Assembly (NCBI GenBank): GCA_031253705.1
Contig: JAIRVW010000011.1
Location: forward strand, 1 to 6,805
DNA from: Brucellaceae bacterium
Lineage (GTDB): Bacteria > Pseudomonadota > Alphaproteobacteria > Rhizobiales > Rhizobiaceae
DNA: 6,805 bases
Direction: 5' to 3'
The position numbers were made by a program, and so were the translations under genes. The notes below the pieces were generated by a model. It saw only the letters and a list, made by a program, of their open reading frames with translations. It was not told where the DNA came from and did no database searches. Each line of letters begins with the position of its first letter. The first letter of the stretch is position 1. This document shows positions 1-6,124 of this stretch, one piece after another.

Positions 1-277
1 CCTGTGTCACCGGCTGGCGGGTACGGAAAGATTTGCCCAGATCAAACTGCACCAGATTAACAATATAAGAACCGAAGCGTTCATAGACCGGTCTGTCGAG
101 ACCGAATTCCTTATTCATCTGCTCGGCGACTTTAGGGTCATTGCGCCCCTTACCGTCGGCAATCTGACTGGACGTAAAACTGCCCGGAATAACGCTGAAA
201 ATAACGAAAATAATGAGAGACACCGCCAGAATGGTCGGTATCATCTGCAAAACCCGTCGAATAACAAATCGAAGCAA
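1..277 (-). CDS. DppB/OppB-type ABC transporter permease, N-terminal part (runs off left edge)
   Basis: This is the first 92 codons of an inner-membrane permease subunit of a peptide/nickel-class ABC importer; the 3' part lies beyond position 1. I chose the TTG at 275-277 as start. An AGGAG at 286-290 sits 8 nt upstream, an in-frame stop lies just above it, and the reading begins LLRFVIRRVLQMIPT, the typical opening of this family (basic residues followed by transmembrane helix 1, about residues 9-31, ending in IPG). A loop follows with EFGLDRPVYERF and then DLGKSFRTRQPV, matching the conserved FGLDxP and DLGxSxxxxxPV blocks of DppB-like proteins. It follows the solute-binding protein gene after a gap of about 200 nt, the usual order for such operons. 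The family call is strong; the substrate cannot be read from this fragment. The first ATG in frame is codon 12, inside helix 1, so it is an unlikely start. Confidence 0.88.
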   Translation of the reverse strand, partial: MLRFVIRRVLQMIPTILAVSLIIFVIFSVIPGSFTSSQIADGKGRNDPKVAEQMNKEFGLDRPVYERFGSYIVNLVQFDLGKSFRTRQPVTQ

Positions 278-479
278 CCTGCGTGCTCCTTCCTACGGCT
301 TGTCGCGAAACCGGAACCGCTCTCAAACGATCACGTCCTGCGGCAAAACTAAACTGAAGAATCTGCACGGATGGTAAAACCGTTTCTCCGGCAGATTATA
401 CTCTGAAGACTGAACCTGCGCCGGAGAGCAGATGCTCCGCTCTCCGGCCAATGTGCCTTATATTATGCGCTCTCCGGAC
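278..479 (-). other. Intercistronic gap between binding protein and permease
   Basis: About 200 nt without a gene separate the binding-protein stop from the TTG start of the permease. The gap holds a strong hairpin (420-448), two further copies of its 5' arm sequence (469-477 and 385-392), a TATAAT hexamer at 395-400 with no recognisable -35 partner, and the permease Shine-Dalgarno site at 286-290. A long structured gap here is common in operons where the binding protein is made in excess over the membrane subunits. A secondary promoter for the permease is possible but not supported beyond the lone -10 match. Confidence 0.6.
420..448 (-). other. Perfect 10-bp hairpin downstream of the binding-protein gene
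   Basis: The arms gccggagagc (420-429) and gctctccggc (439-448) are perfectly complementary around a 9-nt loop, giving a GC-rich stem about 30 nt after the binding-protein stop codon. In the direction of transcription no T-run follows the stem, so it does not fit an intrinsic terminator. By analogy with the gaps after other binding-protein genes, such as malE, it could block 3' exonuclease decay and keep the upstream message more abundant than the permease part. That role is inferred; the stem itself is seen directly. Confidence 0.65.
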
Positions 480-2081
480 TTAGCGGCCGCTTGGCACGCC
501 GTCGTCAACCCAGAGTTCTTCATAAGACTGAATTGCAAGTTCAGCAGAGTTCGGCTGCAAGCCATGCAGCCATGGCTGATAGGCAATGACCGCTTTGTTG
601 TAGTTGAAGAACCAGAACGGTGCTTCATCCTGCAGGATATTGTTCGCCTTGCGTAGCAGTTCGTTGCGCTCGTCTTCCGATGTTGCCTGCTGGGCTGCTT
701 CATATAACTTGTCAAATTCAGCATTGTTGAATTTGGTATAGTTACAGGAAGACTGCGGTGTCTTCGAATAGAAGCACTGCAGAGCCGTCAGAGGATCCGG
801 ACCGCTTTCCAGCGACCACAGGAAGGACTGGAAATCACCGCCCGGCACAACTTCAGACAGAACGGCTGCTTCAACCGGCTTGGTCTTCAGCTTAATACCG
901 ACTTTGGCCAGCATCGGAATGATGGCTTCGGCAATAGTCAGACCATAGCTTTCATTCTGTGTTGCGGTGACTTCAAATTCAAAACCGTCCGGATAACCGG
1001 CTTCAGCAAGCAGAGCTTTCGCTTTTTCCGGATCATAAGGATAAGGTTTTGCATCCTTGTCAAAAGCCGGAGAAGACAATGGCAGCCAGCTCACAGCGCG
1101 ATAGGCTTTGTCTTTGGCCAGACGCTTGATGATCAGGTCTGAATCAATCGCATAATTGATCGCCTGACGAACACGCTTGTCCTGCAGCGGTTTAACATCG
1201 GTGTTGAAACCCATAGCGCGGGTATAGACTTCCGCTACTTCCAGAATGTTTTTTGAGAGTTCCGGATCAGCTTTATAGGTAACATATTGTGCAGGTCCGA
1301 GAACAGAAACATCAACTTCCTTATTGCGGAAAGCAACATCACGGGCTGCGGCTTCACCCATCAGCATAATGTTGATCTTGTCAGCATAAGGCTTGTCTTT
1401 GAGATAGAACTTATCCCATTTCACAACAGTCAGACGGGAACCCGGCACATATTCCGAGAATTTGTAAGGTCCGAGACCAATCGGGCTGCTCTTGAAGCTG
1501 TCTTTATCCGCTTCACCGTCCGGATAAATCACAGTGCTCGGCTGCATGAAAATAAAGCCCGGATCAAGCGGCTCTTTCAAAGTGATTTCGAGCGTGAAAT
1601 CATCAACCTTTTTCAGACCTTCGATTTCCTGTGCCTTGCCTTCACCATAGGCATCCGCGCCTTTGATGTTGCTGACATAACGGGCGCCGGTATAGGCTTT
1701 GCCCGGTGTCATCGCGCGCTTATAGCTGTAGATGATATCATCTGCAGTCATCTGCTTGTCATTATGGAAGAATGCATTCTGACGCAGTTTGAAAGTATAG
1801 GTCAGGCGGTCAGCTGAAGCACTGACTTCTGTTGCCAGATCAAGCTGCGGCTTGTTGGCTGTACCATCCCACGCATAAAGGCGGCGATGCAGTGCCTTGG
1901 TCGGAAACTCATCCTGTGTTGCAGTGGTTGCCTGATTGTCCAGCGTACCAAAGCTGGAACCGTAAGGCGCAACGAAATTAATCGTACCGCCTTGGCGCGG
2001 TTCTTCCGCCGACGCATTCATGGCAACGCCGGCCAGCAAAGATGCCGCCATTGTCGAGATTAAAGCTAAGCGTTTAATCAT
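480..2081 (-). CDS. Periplasmic solute-binding protein, SBP_bac_5 (OppA/DppA-like) family
   Basis: This 533-residue protein is the extracytoplasmic receptor of a peptide-class ABC importer. A Sec signal peptide is clear: MIKR, a hydrophobic stretch to about residue 21, then ASA with cleavage expected after residue 25. There is no lipobox, so it should be a free periplasmic protein. Family blocks in order are FKLRQNAFFHNDKQMTADDI at about 97-116, SPIGLGPYKF at about 199-208, DKRVRQAINYAIDSD at about 301-315, and the C-terminal FNNAEFDKLYEAA block. The start at 2079-2081 is chosen because AGGAGGGG (2091-2098) lies 9 nt upstream and the signal peptide begins exactly there. An in-frame ATG at 2136-2138 would place 19 polar residues before it. 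The two cysteines, about 436 and 446, appear to be the only ones. It lies between an amidohydrolase and a DppB-type permease. Likely ligands are oligopeptides or N-modified amino acid compounds; the exact ligand is unknown. Confidence 0.93.
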   Translation of the reverse strand: MIKRLALISTMAASLLAGVAMNASAEEPRQGGTINFVAPYGSSFGTLDNQATTATQDEFPTKALHRRLYAWDGTANKPQLDLATEVSASADRLTYTFKLRQNAFFHNDKQMTADDIIYSYKRAMTPGKAYTGARYVSNIKGADAYGEGKAQEIEGLKKVDDFTLEITLKEPLDPGFIFMQPSTVIYPDGEADKDSFKSSPIGLGPYKFSEYVPGSRLTVVKWDKFYLKDKPYADKINIMLMGEAAARDVAFRNKEVDVSVLGPAQYVTYKADPELSKNILEVAEVYTRAMGFNTDVKPLQDKRVRQAINYAIDSDLIIKRLAKDKAYRAVSWLPLSSPAFDKDAKPYPYDPEKAKALLAEAGYPDGFEFEVTATQNESYGLTIAEAIIPMLAKVGIKLKTKPVEAAVLSEVVPGGDFQSFLWSLESGPDPLTALQCFYSKTPQSSCNYTKFNNAEFDKLYEAAQQATSEDERNELLRKANNILQDEAPFWFFNYNKAVIAYQPWLHGLQPNSAELAIQSYEELWVDDGVPSGR

Positions 2082-2090
2082 TGAGAATAT

Positions 2091-2098
2091 CCCCTCCT
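2091..2098 (-). promoter_or_regulatory. Strong ribosome binding site of the binding-protein gene
   Basis: The minus strand reads AGGAGGGG here, 9 nt before the ATG at 2079-2081. It is close to the full anti-Shine-Dalgarno complement and decides the start in favour of the signal peptide Met over the in-frame ATG at 2136-2138. Its strength fits the high expression usual for periplasmic binding proteins. Confidence 0.8.
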
Positions 2099-2116
2099 CA
2101 GAATTTATCCCTGTTA

Positions 2117-2144
2117 CTGACCATGTTCTCCGTTCCATGGTCAG
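2117..2144 (-). other. Perfect 9-bp hairpin just upstream of the binding-protein gene
   Basis: The arms ctgaccatg (2117-2125) and catggtcag (2136-2144) are perfectly complementary around a 10-nt loop, inside the 84-nt gap between the amidohydrolase stop and the binding-protein start. No T-run follows in the direction of transcription, so it is not a standard terminator. The alternative in-frame ATG at 2136-2138 sits inside one arm and would be hidden when the stem forms. With the hairpin at 420-448 it brackets the binding-protein message. A role as a processing site or 5' stabiliser is inferred. Confidence 0.6.
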
Positions 2145-2165
2145 AACCTTTCCTTATTTCCCGTT

Positions 2166-3797
2166 TTAGCGGGTGTAGACAACCTCACCGCCGCGCAATG
2201 TCATGATGCACTGCGTATCGCTGAGAATTTCTTCCGGCGTTGCTTCCAGCATATTGCGCGAGAACACGGCAATATCGGCAACCTGACCGGCAACCAGTTT
2301 GCCTTTCACAGTCTCCAACTTCTGTGAGAAAGCACCGTATTCCGTATAGACCTGCAAAGCCTTTTCGATGGAAACACGCTGGTTTTCATCCATCACAGTG
2401 CCTTTCCACGTTTTGCGGGTCAGCATTGTATAGATATTCGGGAACGGGTTCGGATGACAGACAGGGCTGTCACTGCCGGTCGCCGGTTTGAAACCGAGAT
2501 CACACCATGTTTTCAGCGGATAACTCGGACGCGCGCGCTCATCACCCAGCACGGAAATATAGGCATCCCCGAAATCATAGATGAAAACCTGCTGCGGGCA
2601 CGGATAAATACCGGCCTTGAGCATACGCTGATGCTGCGCATCGCTGGAGAAGCCACAATGTTCAATACGGTGACGGCGATCCGGATCAGGATAGGCTTCC
2701 AGTGCTTTTTCATAAGCCGTAATCAGCTGTTCAATCGCCATATCGCCGATCGCATGGCAGGCCAGCTGATAGCCCTTGGCGTGGGCATCCATCACCATCG
2801 CCTGCAAATCTTCATCGCTGAGAATCTGCACGCCGATATTATTCACATCATCGCCGTGATACGGCACTGACATCCACGCGGTTTTCCCGCCGGCCGAACC
2901 GTCAAGGAACAGTTTTACCGCACCGACAGTCAGCATATCATCGCCGACACCGGAGACCAGACCGCTCTCATAGCATTGCGGCACTACGGATTTGCCCGGA
3001 TCACCGAGCAGCACCAGCCATGTGCGCACCGGCAGGCGGTTATCGCGCTTGGCAATATTATAGGCACGGATTTCTTTGTAACCGGCAACCTGACCGACAG
3101 CTGCATCCATGCAGGAGGTAATGCCGTAAGACAGCAGCATGTTACCGCCGTCTTCAATGGCTTCGATAATCTGTTCTTCACTCGGCTCAGGAATAACGGC
3201 ACGCACCAGATCCTGCGCATTTTCCGCCAGCATACCGGTTACAGTGCCGTTGCGCTGCTCGATCAGGCCGCCTTCCGGCACTGCGGTCTTTTCATCAACA
3301 CCGGCCAGTTTCAAAGCATAGGAATTGGCAATCGCCACATGCCCGCAAGCGCGGGTCAGATAGACCGGATGATCAGGTGCAGCCTGATCCAGCTCGGATT
3401 TATGCGGATGACGACCGATATCCAGCTTGGTCTGGTCATAGCCGCGCGCCAGAATCCATTCGCCTTTTGGCAGCGTTGCGGCTTTGGCGCGGATTGCCTC
3501 CTGCAAAGCAGCCAAAGTCGGCAATGCCGCAGGCGTTGCATCAATCCGTTTCAGCGACAGACCGGTGGAAATCAGATGCAAATGAGCATCATTCAGGCCG
3601 GGAGTGGCAAATGCGCCTTTAAGATCAATCAGTTCAGTTGTCTCACCCTGAAACTGCAAAATGTCCTGCGTCTTACCGCTGGCCAGTACTTTACCCTGCC
3701 AGAGTGCAATCGCCTCTGCAGTTCCTTCTTCAAAACCGCACCAGATGGTACCGTTGTGCAAGATTTTGTCGGCAATAATCATCGCGCTCGTGGCCAT
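2166..3797 (-). CDS. YtcJ/AepA-like metal-dependent amidohydrolase (Amidohydro_3)
   Basis: This 543-residue protein has the full length of the YtcJ/AepA group of the amidohydrolase superfamily, a TIM barrel with a flanking beta domain. Seen from the chosen Met: an N-terminal beta segment with DKILHNGTIW; the metal motif DAHLHL (His72, His74); the KLFLDGSAGGKT block with a lysine at about 295 that could be the metal-bridging residue; CHAIGDMA (His348); HRIEHCG (His380); and TGSDSPV (Asp443), the usual catalytic aspartate. The C-terminal VKGKLVAGQVADIAVF is typical of the superfamily. No signal peptide is present, so it should be cytoplasmic. Known relatives hydrolyse N-substituted formamides or other amides, but most are uncharacterised and the substrate here is unknown. 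The ATG at 3795-3797 has GGGAGGG 6 nt upstream; a longer GTG start at 3836 lacks such a site. It precedes the binding-protein gene by 84 nt and probably heads this operon. Confidence 0.9.
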   Translation of the reverse strand: MATSAMIIADKILHNGTIWCGFEEGTAEAIALWQGKVLASGKTQDILQFQGETTELIDLKGAFATPGLNDAHLHLISTGLSLKRIDATPAALPTLAALQEAIRAKAATLPKGEWILARGYDQTKLDIGRHPHKSELDQAAPDHPVYLTRACGHVAIANSYALKLAGVDEKTAVPEGGLIEQRNGTVTGMLAENAQDLVRAVIPEPSEEQIIEAIEDGGNMLLSYGITSCMDAAVGQVAGYKEIRAYNIAKRDNRLPVRTWLVLLGDPGKSVVPQCYESGLVSGVGDDMLTVGAVKLFLDGSAGGKTAWMSVPYHGDDVNNIGVQILSDEDLQAMVMDAHAKGYQLACHAIGDMAIEQLITAYEKALEAYPDPDRRHRIEHCGFSSDAQHQRMLKAGIYPCPQQVFIYDFGDAYISVLGDERARPSYPLKTWCDLGFKPATGSDSPVCHPNPFPNIYTMLTRKTWKGTVMDENQRVSIEKALQVYTEYGAFSQKLETVKGKLVAGQVADIAVFSRNMLEATPEEILSDTQCIMTLRGGEVVYTR

Positions 3798-3821
3798 GAT
3801 GCGCCCTCCCCTTTCATGCTG

Positions 3822-3866
3822 CTGCAGGCAATGCACACATCATCTCAGATGCATTTTTCACTGCAG
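3822..3866 (-). other. Possible stem-loop in the amidohydrolase leader
   Basis: CTGCAG occurs at 3822-3827 and 3861-3866, and aatgca (3830-3835) faces tgcatt (3850-3855) inside them. The two helices would be joined by an unequal internal loop of 2 and 5 nt. The fold ends about 12 nt before the Shine-Dalgarno site, leaving it exposed. Each helix is only 6 bp, so it may be chance. I do not recognise any known riboswitch class. Confidence 0.25.
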
Positions 3867-3952
3867 TATTATCGTCATTTCCCGTATGCCGGTTCACATT
3901 TCCTTCTTTGACAGAATGGAAAGCTCCGGCACTTTTTCAATCGTTTGTGAGA

Positions 3953-3978
3953 GCCTTTCATTATACGAAATGAAAAGC
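3953..3978. promoter_or_regulatory. Candidate operator: 26-bp near-palindrome overlapping a TATAAT box
   Basis: The arms gcctttcatt (3953-3962) and aatgaaaagc (3969-3978) pair at 9 of 10 positions around a 6-nt centre. They enclose a perfect TATAAT on the minus strand at 3960-3965, placed to read into the amidohydrolase unit. A dimeric repressor bound here would cover a -10 element. The geometry suits a GntR-, MarR- or TetR-like dimer, but no regulator gene is visible in the window. The operator role is inferred. Confidence 0.35.
3960..3965 (-). promoter_or_regulatory. Candidate -10 box for the amidohydrolase/binding-protein operon
   Basis: The minus strand reads TATAAT, an exact consensus -10 hexamer, about 160 nt before the amidohydrolase start. 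At 16-18 nt spacing no good -35 hexamer is present; the best options, such as TGCGCA, match poorly. It could depend on an activator or be fortuitous in AT-rich sequence. A second, weaker possibility is GATAAT nearer the gene, at about 3867-3872. A promoter in this region is expected because the preceding unit ends in a terminator. Confidence 0.3.
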
Positions 3979-4014
3979 AAGCTGCGCATTTATTAAAATG
4001 AGATGTTATTTTTA

Positions 4015-4047
4015 CGTCATTTCGCGCAATAAAACTGCGATATGACG
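4015..4047. repeat. Interrupted 11-bp inverted repeat with a T-run on its plus-strand side
   Basis: The arms cgtcatttcgc (4015-4025) and gcgatatgacg (4037-4047) are complementary at 10 of 11 positions, with 11 nt between. On the plus strand the second arm is followed by ATTTTTGATTT, which resembles an intrinsic terminator, yet no plus-strand gene is found upstream. On the minus strand it lies about 50 nt above the TATAAT box at 3960-3965, where an activator or repressor site would fit. Confidence 0.45.
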
Positions 4048-4121
4048 ATTTTTGATTTGCGAAAGCCGCCCTATGCACAGCCCTCATAAAGCTATGCAGA
4101 AATTCGATAGATATATCAGAA

Positions 4122-4149
4122 AATCTGCCCGTCATTTTGCGGGCAGATT
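4122..4149 (-). terminator. Intrinsic terminator after the M20 amidohydrolase gene
   Basis: The arms aatctgccc (4122-4130) and gggcagatt (4141-4149) are perfectly complementary, and an inner G-C pair makes a 10-bp stem with an 8-nt loop. In the direction of transcription the stem begins 15 nt after the M20 stop codon and runs into TTTTCT, giving a short U-tract. It marks the end of the permease-ATPase-hydrolase operon. Confidence 0.8.
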
Positions 4150-4164
4150 CGTCAGCTGTGAGAT

Positions 4165-5316
4165 TTAAACAAGGCTTGATTTTGCCATCAGATGGAAGAA
4201 AGAAGCACCGCGCTCCAGGATCTCATCATTAAAATCATAGCGGCTGGTATGCAGACCACTGCTGTCACCATTGCCGAGGAAAATATAAGCACCCGGCACC
4301 GCTTCCAGCAGGAAGGAGAAGTCCTCACTGCCCATCATCGGAACATCCAGCTCTTCAAAAGCATCAGCTCCGAAACCGGCAACAGCCACATCACGGGCCA
4401 GTTCATAGGCCTGTTTATTATTGATGGTGGCCGGATAGCCGACAGACCAGTCCAGCTGCACATCCGCCTGATAGCTTTTCGCCTGAAAACGCGCAATTTC
4501 CTCCACGCGCTCACGCAAAGCAATGCGCACCGACGGATCCATTGCCCGCATCGACAGTTCAAGCACTGCTGTATCTGGAATAATATTGCAGGCAGAACCG
4601 GACTGGAAAGAGCCGACAGTGAGTACCGCAGGCTGATGCGGCGAAATATTGCGCGATACCAGCGTCTGCAATGCCATCACAATGCTGGAGGCCACAACCA
4701 CCGGATCAACGGTCAGTTCCGGCATGGCACCATGCCCGCCGCTGCCTTTGACGGTCAGCGTCAGCACATCAATTGATGCTGCCATCGCGCCGGACTTTGC
4801 GGAGAACATACCTGTCGCCAGACCCGGCATATTATGGATGGCAAAAACCTGCTCACACGGAAAACGTTCAAACAGGCCATCTTCGATCATCATTTTACCG
4901 CCGCCGAAATTCTCTTCCGCCGGCTGGAAAATCAGATGCACCGCACCGTTAAAATCCTGATCCTGCGACAGAGCATAGGCTGCGCCCAACAACATTGCCG
5001 TATGACCGTCATGACCGCAGGCATGCATCACACCTTCATGCTGGCTGGCATAAGACAGGCCGGTTTCCTCCAAAATCGGCAGAGCATCAAAATCCGCACG
5101 AAAACCGATTGAGCGGTTGCTGTCACCACGCTTCAGCGTACCGACAACACCGGTTTGCCCCAAACCTCGGGTGACCTGAAAGCCCCATTTGGTCAGATGC
5201 TGCGCAATGAATTCCGATGTCTTGAATTCCGACAATCCGATTTCCGGCATGGCATGCAGCTGATGCCGGATATTGATCAGCTCCGGCAGAAAACTGCTGA
5301 AGTCAAATTTAGTCAT
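4165..5316 (-). CDS. M20D family amidohydrolase (hippurate hydrolase / N-acyl-amino-acid deacylase type)
   Basis: This 383-residue cytoplasmic enzyme has the usual length of M20D metallohydrolases, which cleave the N-acyl or similar amide bond of amino acid conjugates. Seen: HQLHAMPEIGLSEF near residue 18; GFRADFDALP at 71-80; MHACGHDGH at 97-105 with ligands Cys100 and His102; FQPAEE with catalytic Glu134 and ligand Glu135; His161 in AIHNMPG; GGHGAMP at 193-199, in the lid-domain start; and His356 in LHTSRYDFND. All expected catalytic and metal residues are present. The ATG at 5314-5316 has GGGAG at 5324-5328, 7 nt away. It starts 21 nt after the ATPase stop and is followed by a terminator, so it is the last gene of an amino acid importer operon. 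This suggests it processes what the importer brings in. Hippurate, N-acetyl amino acids or indole-amino acid conjugates are all possible; sequence alone does not decide. Confidence 0.93.
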   Translation of the reverse strand: MTKFDFSSFLPELINIRHQLHAMPEIGLSEFKTSEFIAQHLTKWGFQVTRGLGQTGVVGTLKRGDSNRSIGFRADFDALPILEETGLSYASQHEGVMHACGHDGHTAMLLGAAYALSQDQDFNGAVHLIFQPAEENFGGGKMMIEDGLFERFPCEQVFAIHNMPGLATGMFSAKSGAMAASIDVLTLTVKGSGGHGAMPELTVDPVVVASSIVMALQTLVSRNISPHQPAVLTVGSFQSGSACNIIPDTAVLELSMRAMDPSVRIALRERVEEIARFQAKSYQADVQLDWSVGYPATINNKQAYELARDVAVAGFGADAFEELDVPMMGSEDFSFLLEAVPGAYIFLGNGDSSGLHTSRYDFNDEILERGASFFHLMAKSSLV

Positions 5317-5337
5317 TTCCTCACTCCCGATGCAAAC

Positions 5338-6108
5338 TTACTGTGAATCCATCTGCAAAAACTGACGCAGCCGCGGTGATTGCGGATTGCGCATCACCTG
5401 ATCCGGCGCACCGCGCTCTTCAACCTTGCCCTGATGCAGAAACAGAACTTCCGTGGAAATGTCGCGTGCCAGCGCCATTTCATGGGTGACCATCACCATG
5501 GTGCGGCCTTCCTTTGCCAGTGTTTTAATCACCTGCAACACTTCCTGCACCAGTTCCGGATCAAGCGCCGATGTCGGCTCATCAAACAGCATCACTTCCG
5601 GCTCCATCGCCAGTGCCCGTGCGATAGCTGCACGCTGCTGCTGACCGCCGGAAAGCTGGCTCGGATAATGATCACGCTTAGGAGCAATGCCAACCTTTTC
5701 CATCAGCGCTTCAGCCTGTTCAAGAGCCTGCGCACGGGTACGCCCCAGCACTTGCATCGGCCCTTCAATAATATTCTCTGTAATGGTTTTGTGTGACCAG
5801 AGATTGAAGTTCTGAAAGACCATGCCAAGGCGGGAACGGATATGCTGCAGCTGCTTTTTATCGCTGGCAATCAGCTTGCCGTTTTTATCTTTTTTGGTGC
5901 TGATCAGCTCACCTGCCACACGGATTTCACCGGAATCCGGCGTTTCCAGATAATTGATACAGCGCAGCAATGTGCTTTTACCGGAGCCGCTGCTGCCGAT
6001 CAGAGAGATAACATCGCCGCGTTTTGCCTCAAAGGACACGCCTTTCAGCACTTCCGCATTGCCGAAACTTTTATGAATATCAGAGACAGCCAGTGCCGTT
6101 TCACTCAT
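5338..6108 (-). CDS. HisP/GlnQ-type ABC transporter ATPase, polar amino acid class
   Basis: This 256-residue protein is the cytoplasmic ATP-hydrolysing subunit of a polar amino acid importer and matches the length of HisP. Motifs in order: Walker A GSSGSGKST (38-46), followed by LLRCINYLE typical of the HisP/GlnQ group; Q-loop Gln99 in VFQNFNLW; ABC signature LSGGQQQR (152-159); Walker B VMLFDEP (172-178); D-loop SALD; and switch His209 in VTHEM. All catalytic residues are intact. The region STKKDKNGKLIASDKKQL (70-87) is the lysine-rich insert also found in HisP-type proteins. The ATG at 6106-6108 has AGGAAG 6 nt upstream. It lies 16 nt after its partner permease and 21 nt before the M20 hydrolase, so all three are probably co-transcribed. 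The exact amino acid carried is not determinable here. Confidence 0.95.
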   Translation of the reverse strand: MSETALAVSDIHKSFGNAEVLKGVSFEAKRGDVISLIGSSGSGKSTLLRCINYLETPDSGEIRVAGELISTKKDKNGKLIASDKKQLQHIRSRLGMVFQNFNLWSHKTITENIIEGPMQVLGRTRAQALEQAEALMEKVGIAPKRDHYPSQLSGGQQQRAAIARALAMEPEVMLFDEPTSALDPELVQEVLQVIKTLAKEGRTMVMVTHEMALARDISTEVLFLHQGKVEERGAPDQVMRNPQSPRLRQFLQMDSQ

Positions 6109-6124
6109 CTGTTTCTTCCTTTAT

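Larger units (their letters stand above)
3798..4164. other. Non-coding region between the two transcription units
   Basis: About 370 nt hold no convincing gene. From right to left they contain the terminator of the M20 unit (4122-4149), an interrupted palindrome (4015-4047), a near-palindrome over a TATAAT box (3953-3978), a leader able to fold through CTGCAG and AATGCA/TGCATT arms (3822-3866), and the amidohydrolase Shine-Dalgarno site (3804-3810). The stretch is visibly more AT-rich than the genes. An 86-codon minus-strand frame across it (3875-4135) overlaps the terminator and is rich in Arg, Lys and Phe, so I treat it as non-coding. Confidence 0.75.

Noticed and set aside
395..400. TATAAT as a promoter for the permease gene
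   Set aside because: No acceptable -35 hexamer or extended -10 TG is found at suitable spacing. A lone hexamer is not enough to call a promoter inside an operon.
420..448. Intrinsic terminator after the binding-protein gene
   Set aside because: The stem is strong but is followed by GCAGGTTCAG with no T-run, and the permease of the same transporter lies directly downstream.
1287..1817. 176-codon plus-strand open frame opposite the binding protein
   Set aside because: It lies wholly inside a well-supported gene on the other strand, has no credible ribosome site, and shows no motif.
3798..3836. GTG start adding 13 residues to the amidohydrolase
   Set aside because: The added residues include the real Shine-Dalgarno region of the ATG at 3795-3797, and no ribosome site of similar quality precedes the GTG.
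2976..3911. 311-codon plus-strand open frame opposite the amidohydrolase
   Set aside because: It is antisense to a gene with a full set of family motifs. Its translation has low-complexity Gln/His/Arg-rich composition typical of a shadow frame and no domain is visible.
3875..4135. 86-codon minus-strand open frame in the spacer
   Set aside because: It overlaps the intrinsic terminator, shows no ribosome site, is rich in Arg, Lys and Phe, resembles no family I know, and crosses the probable promoter and both palindromes.
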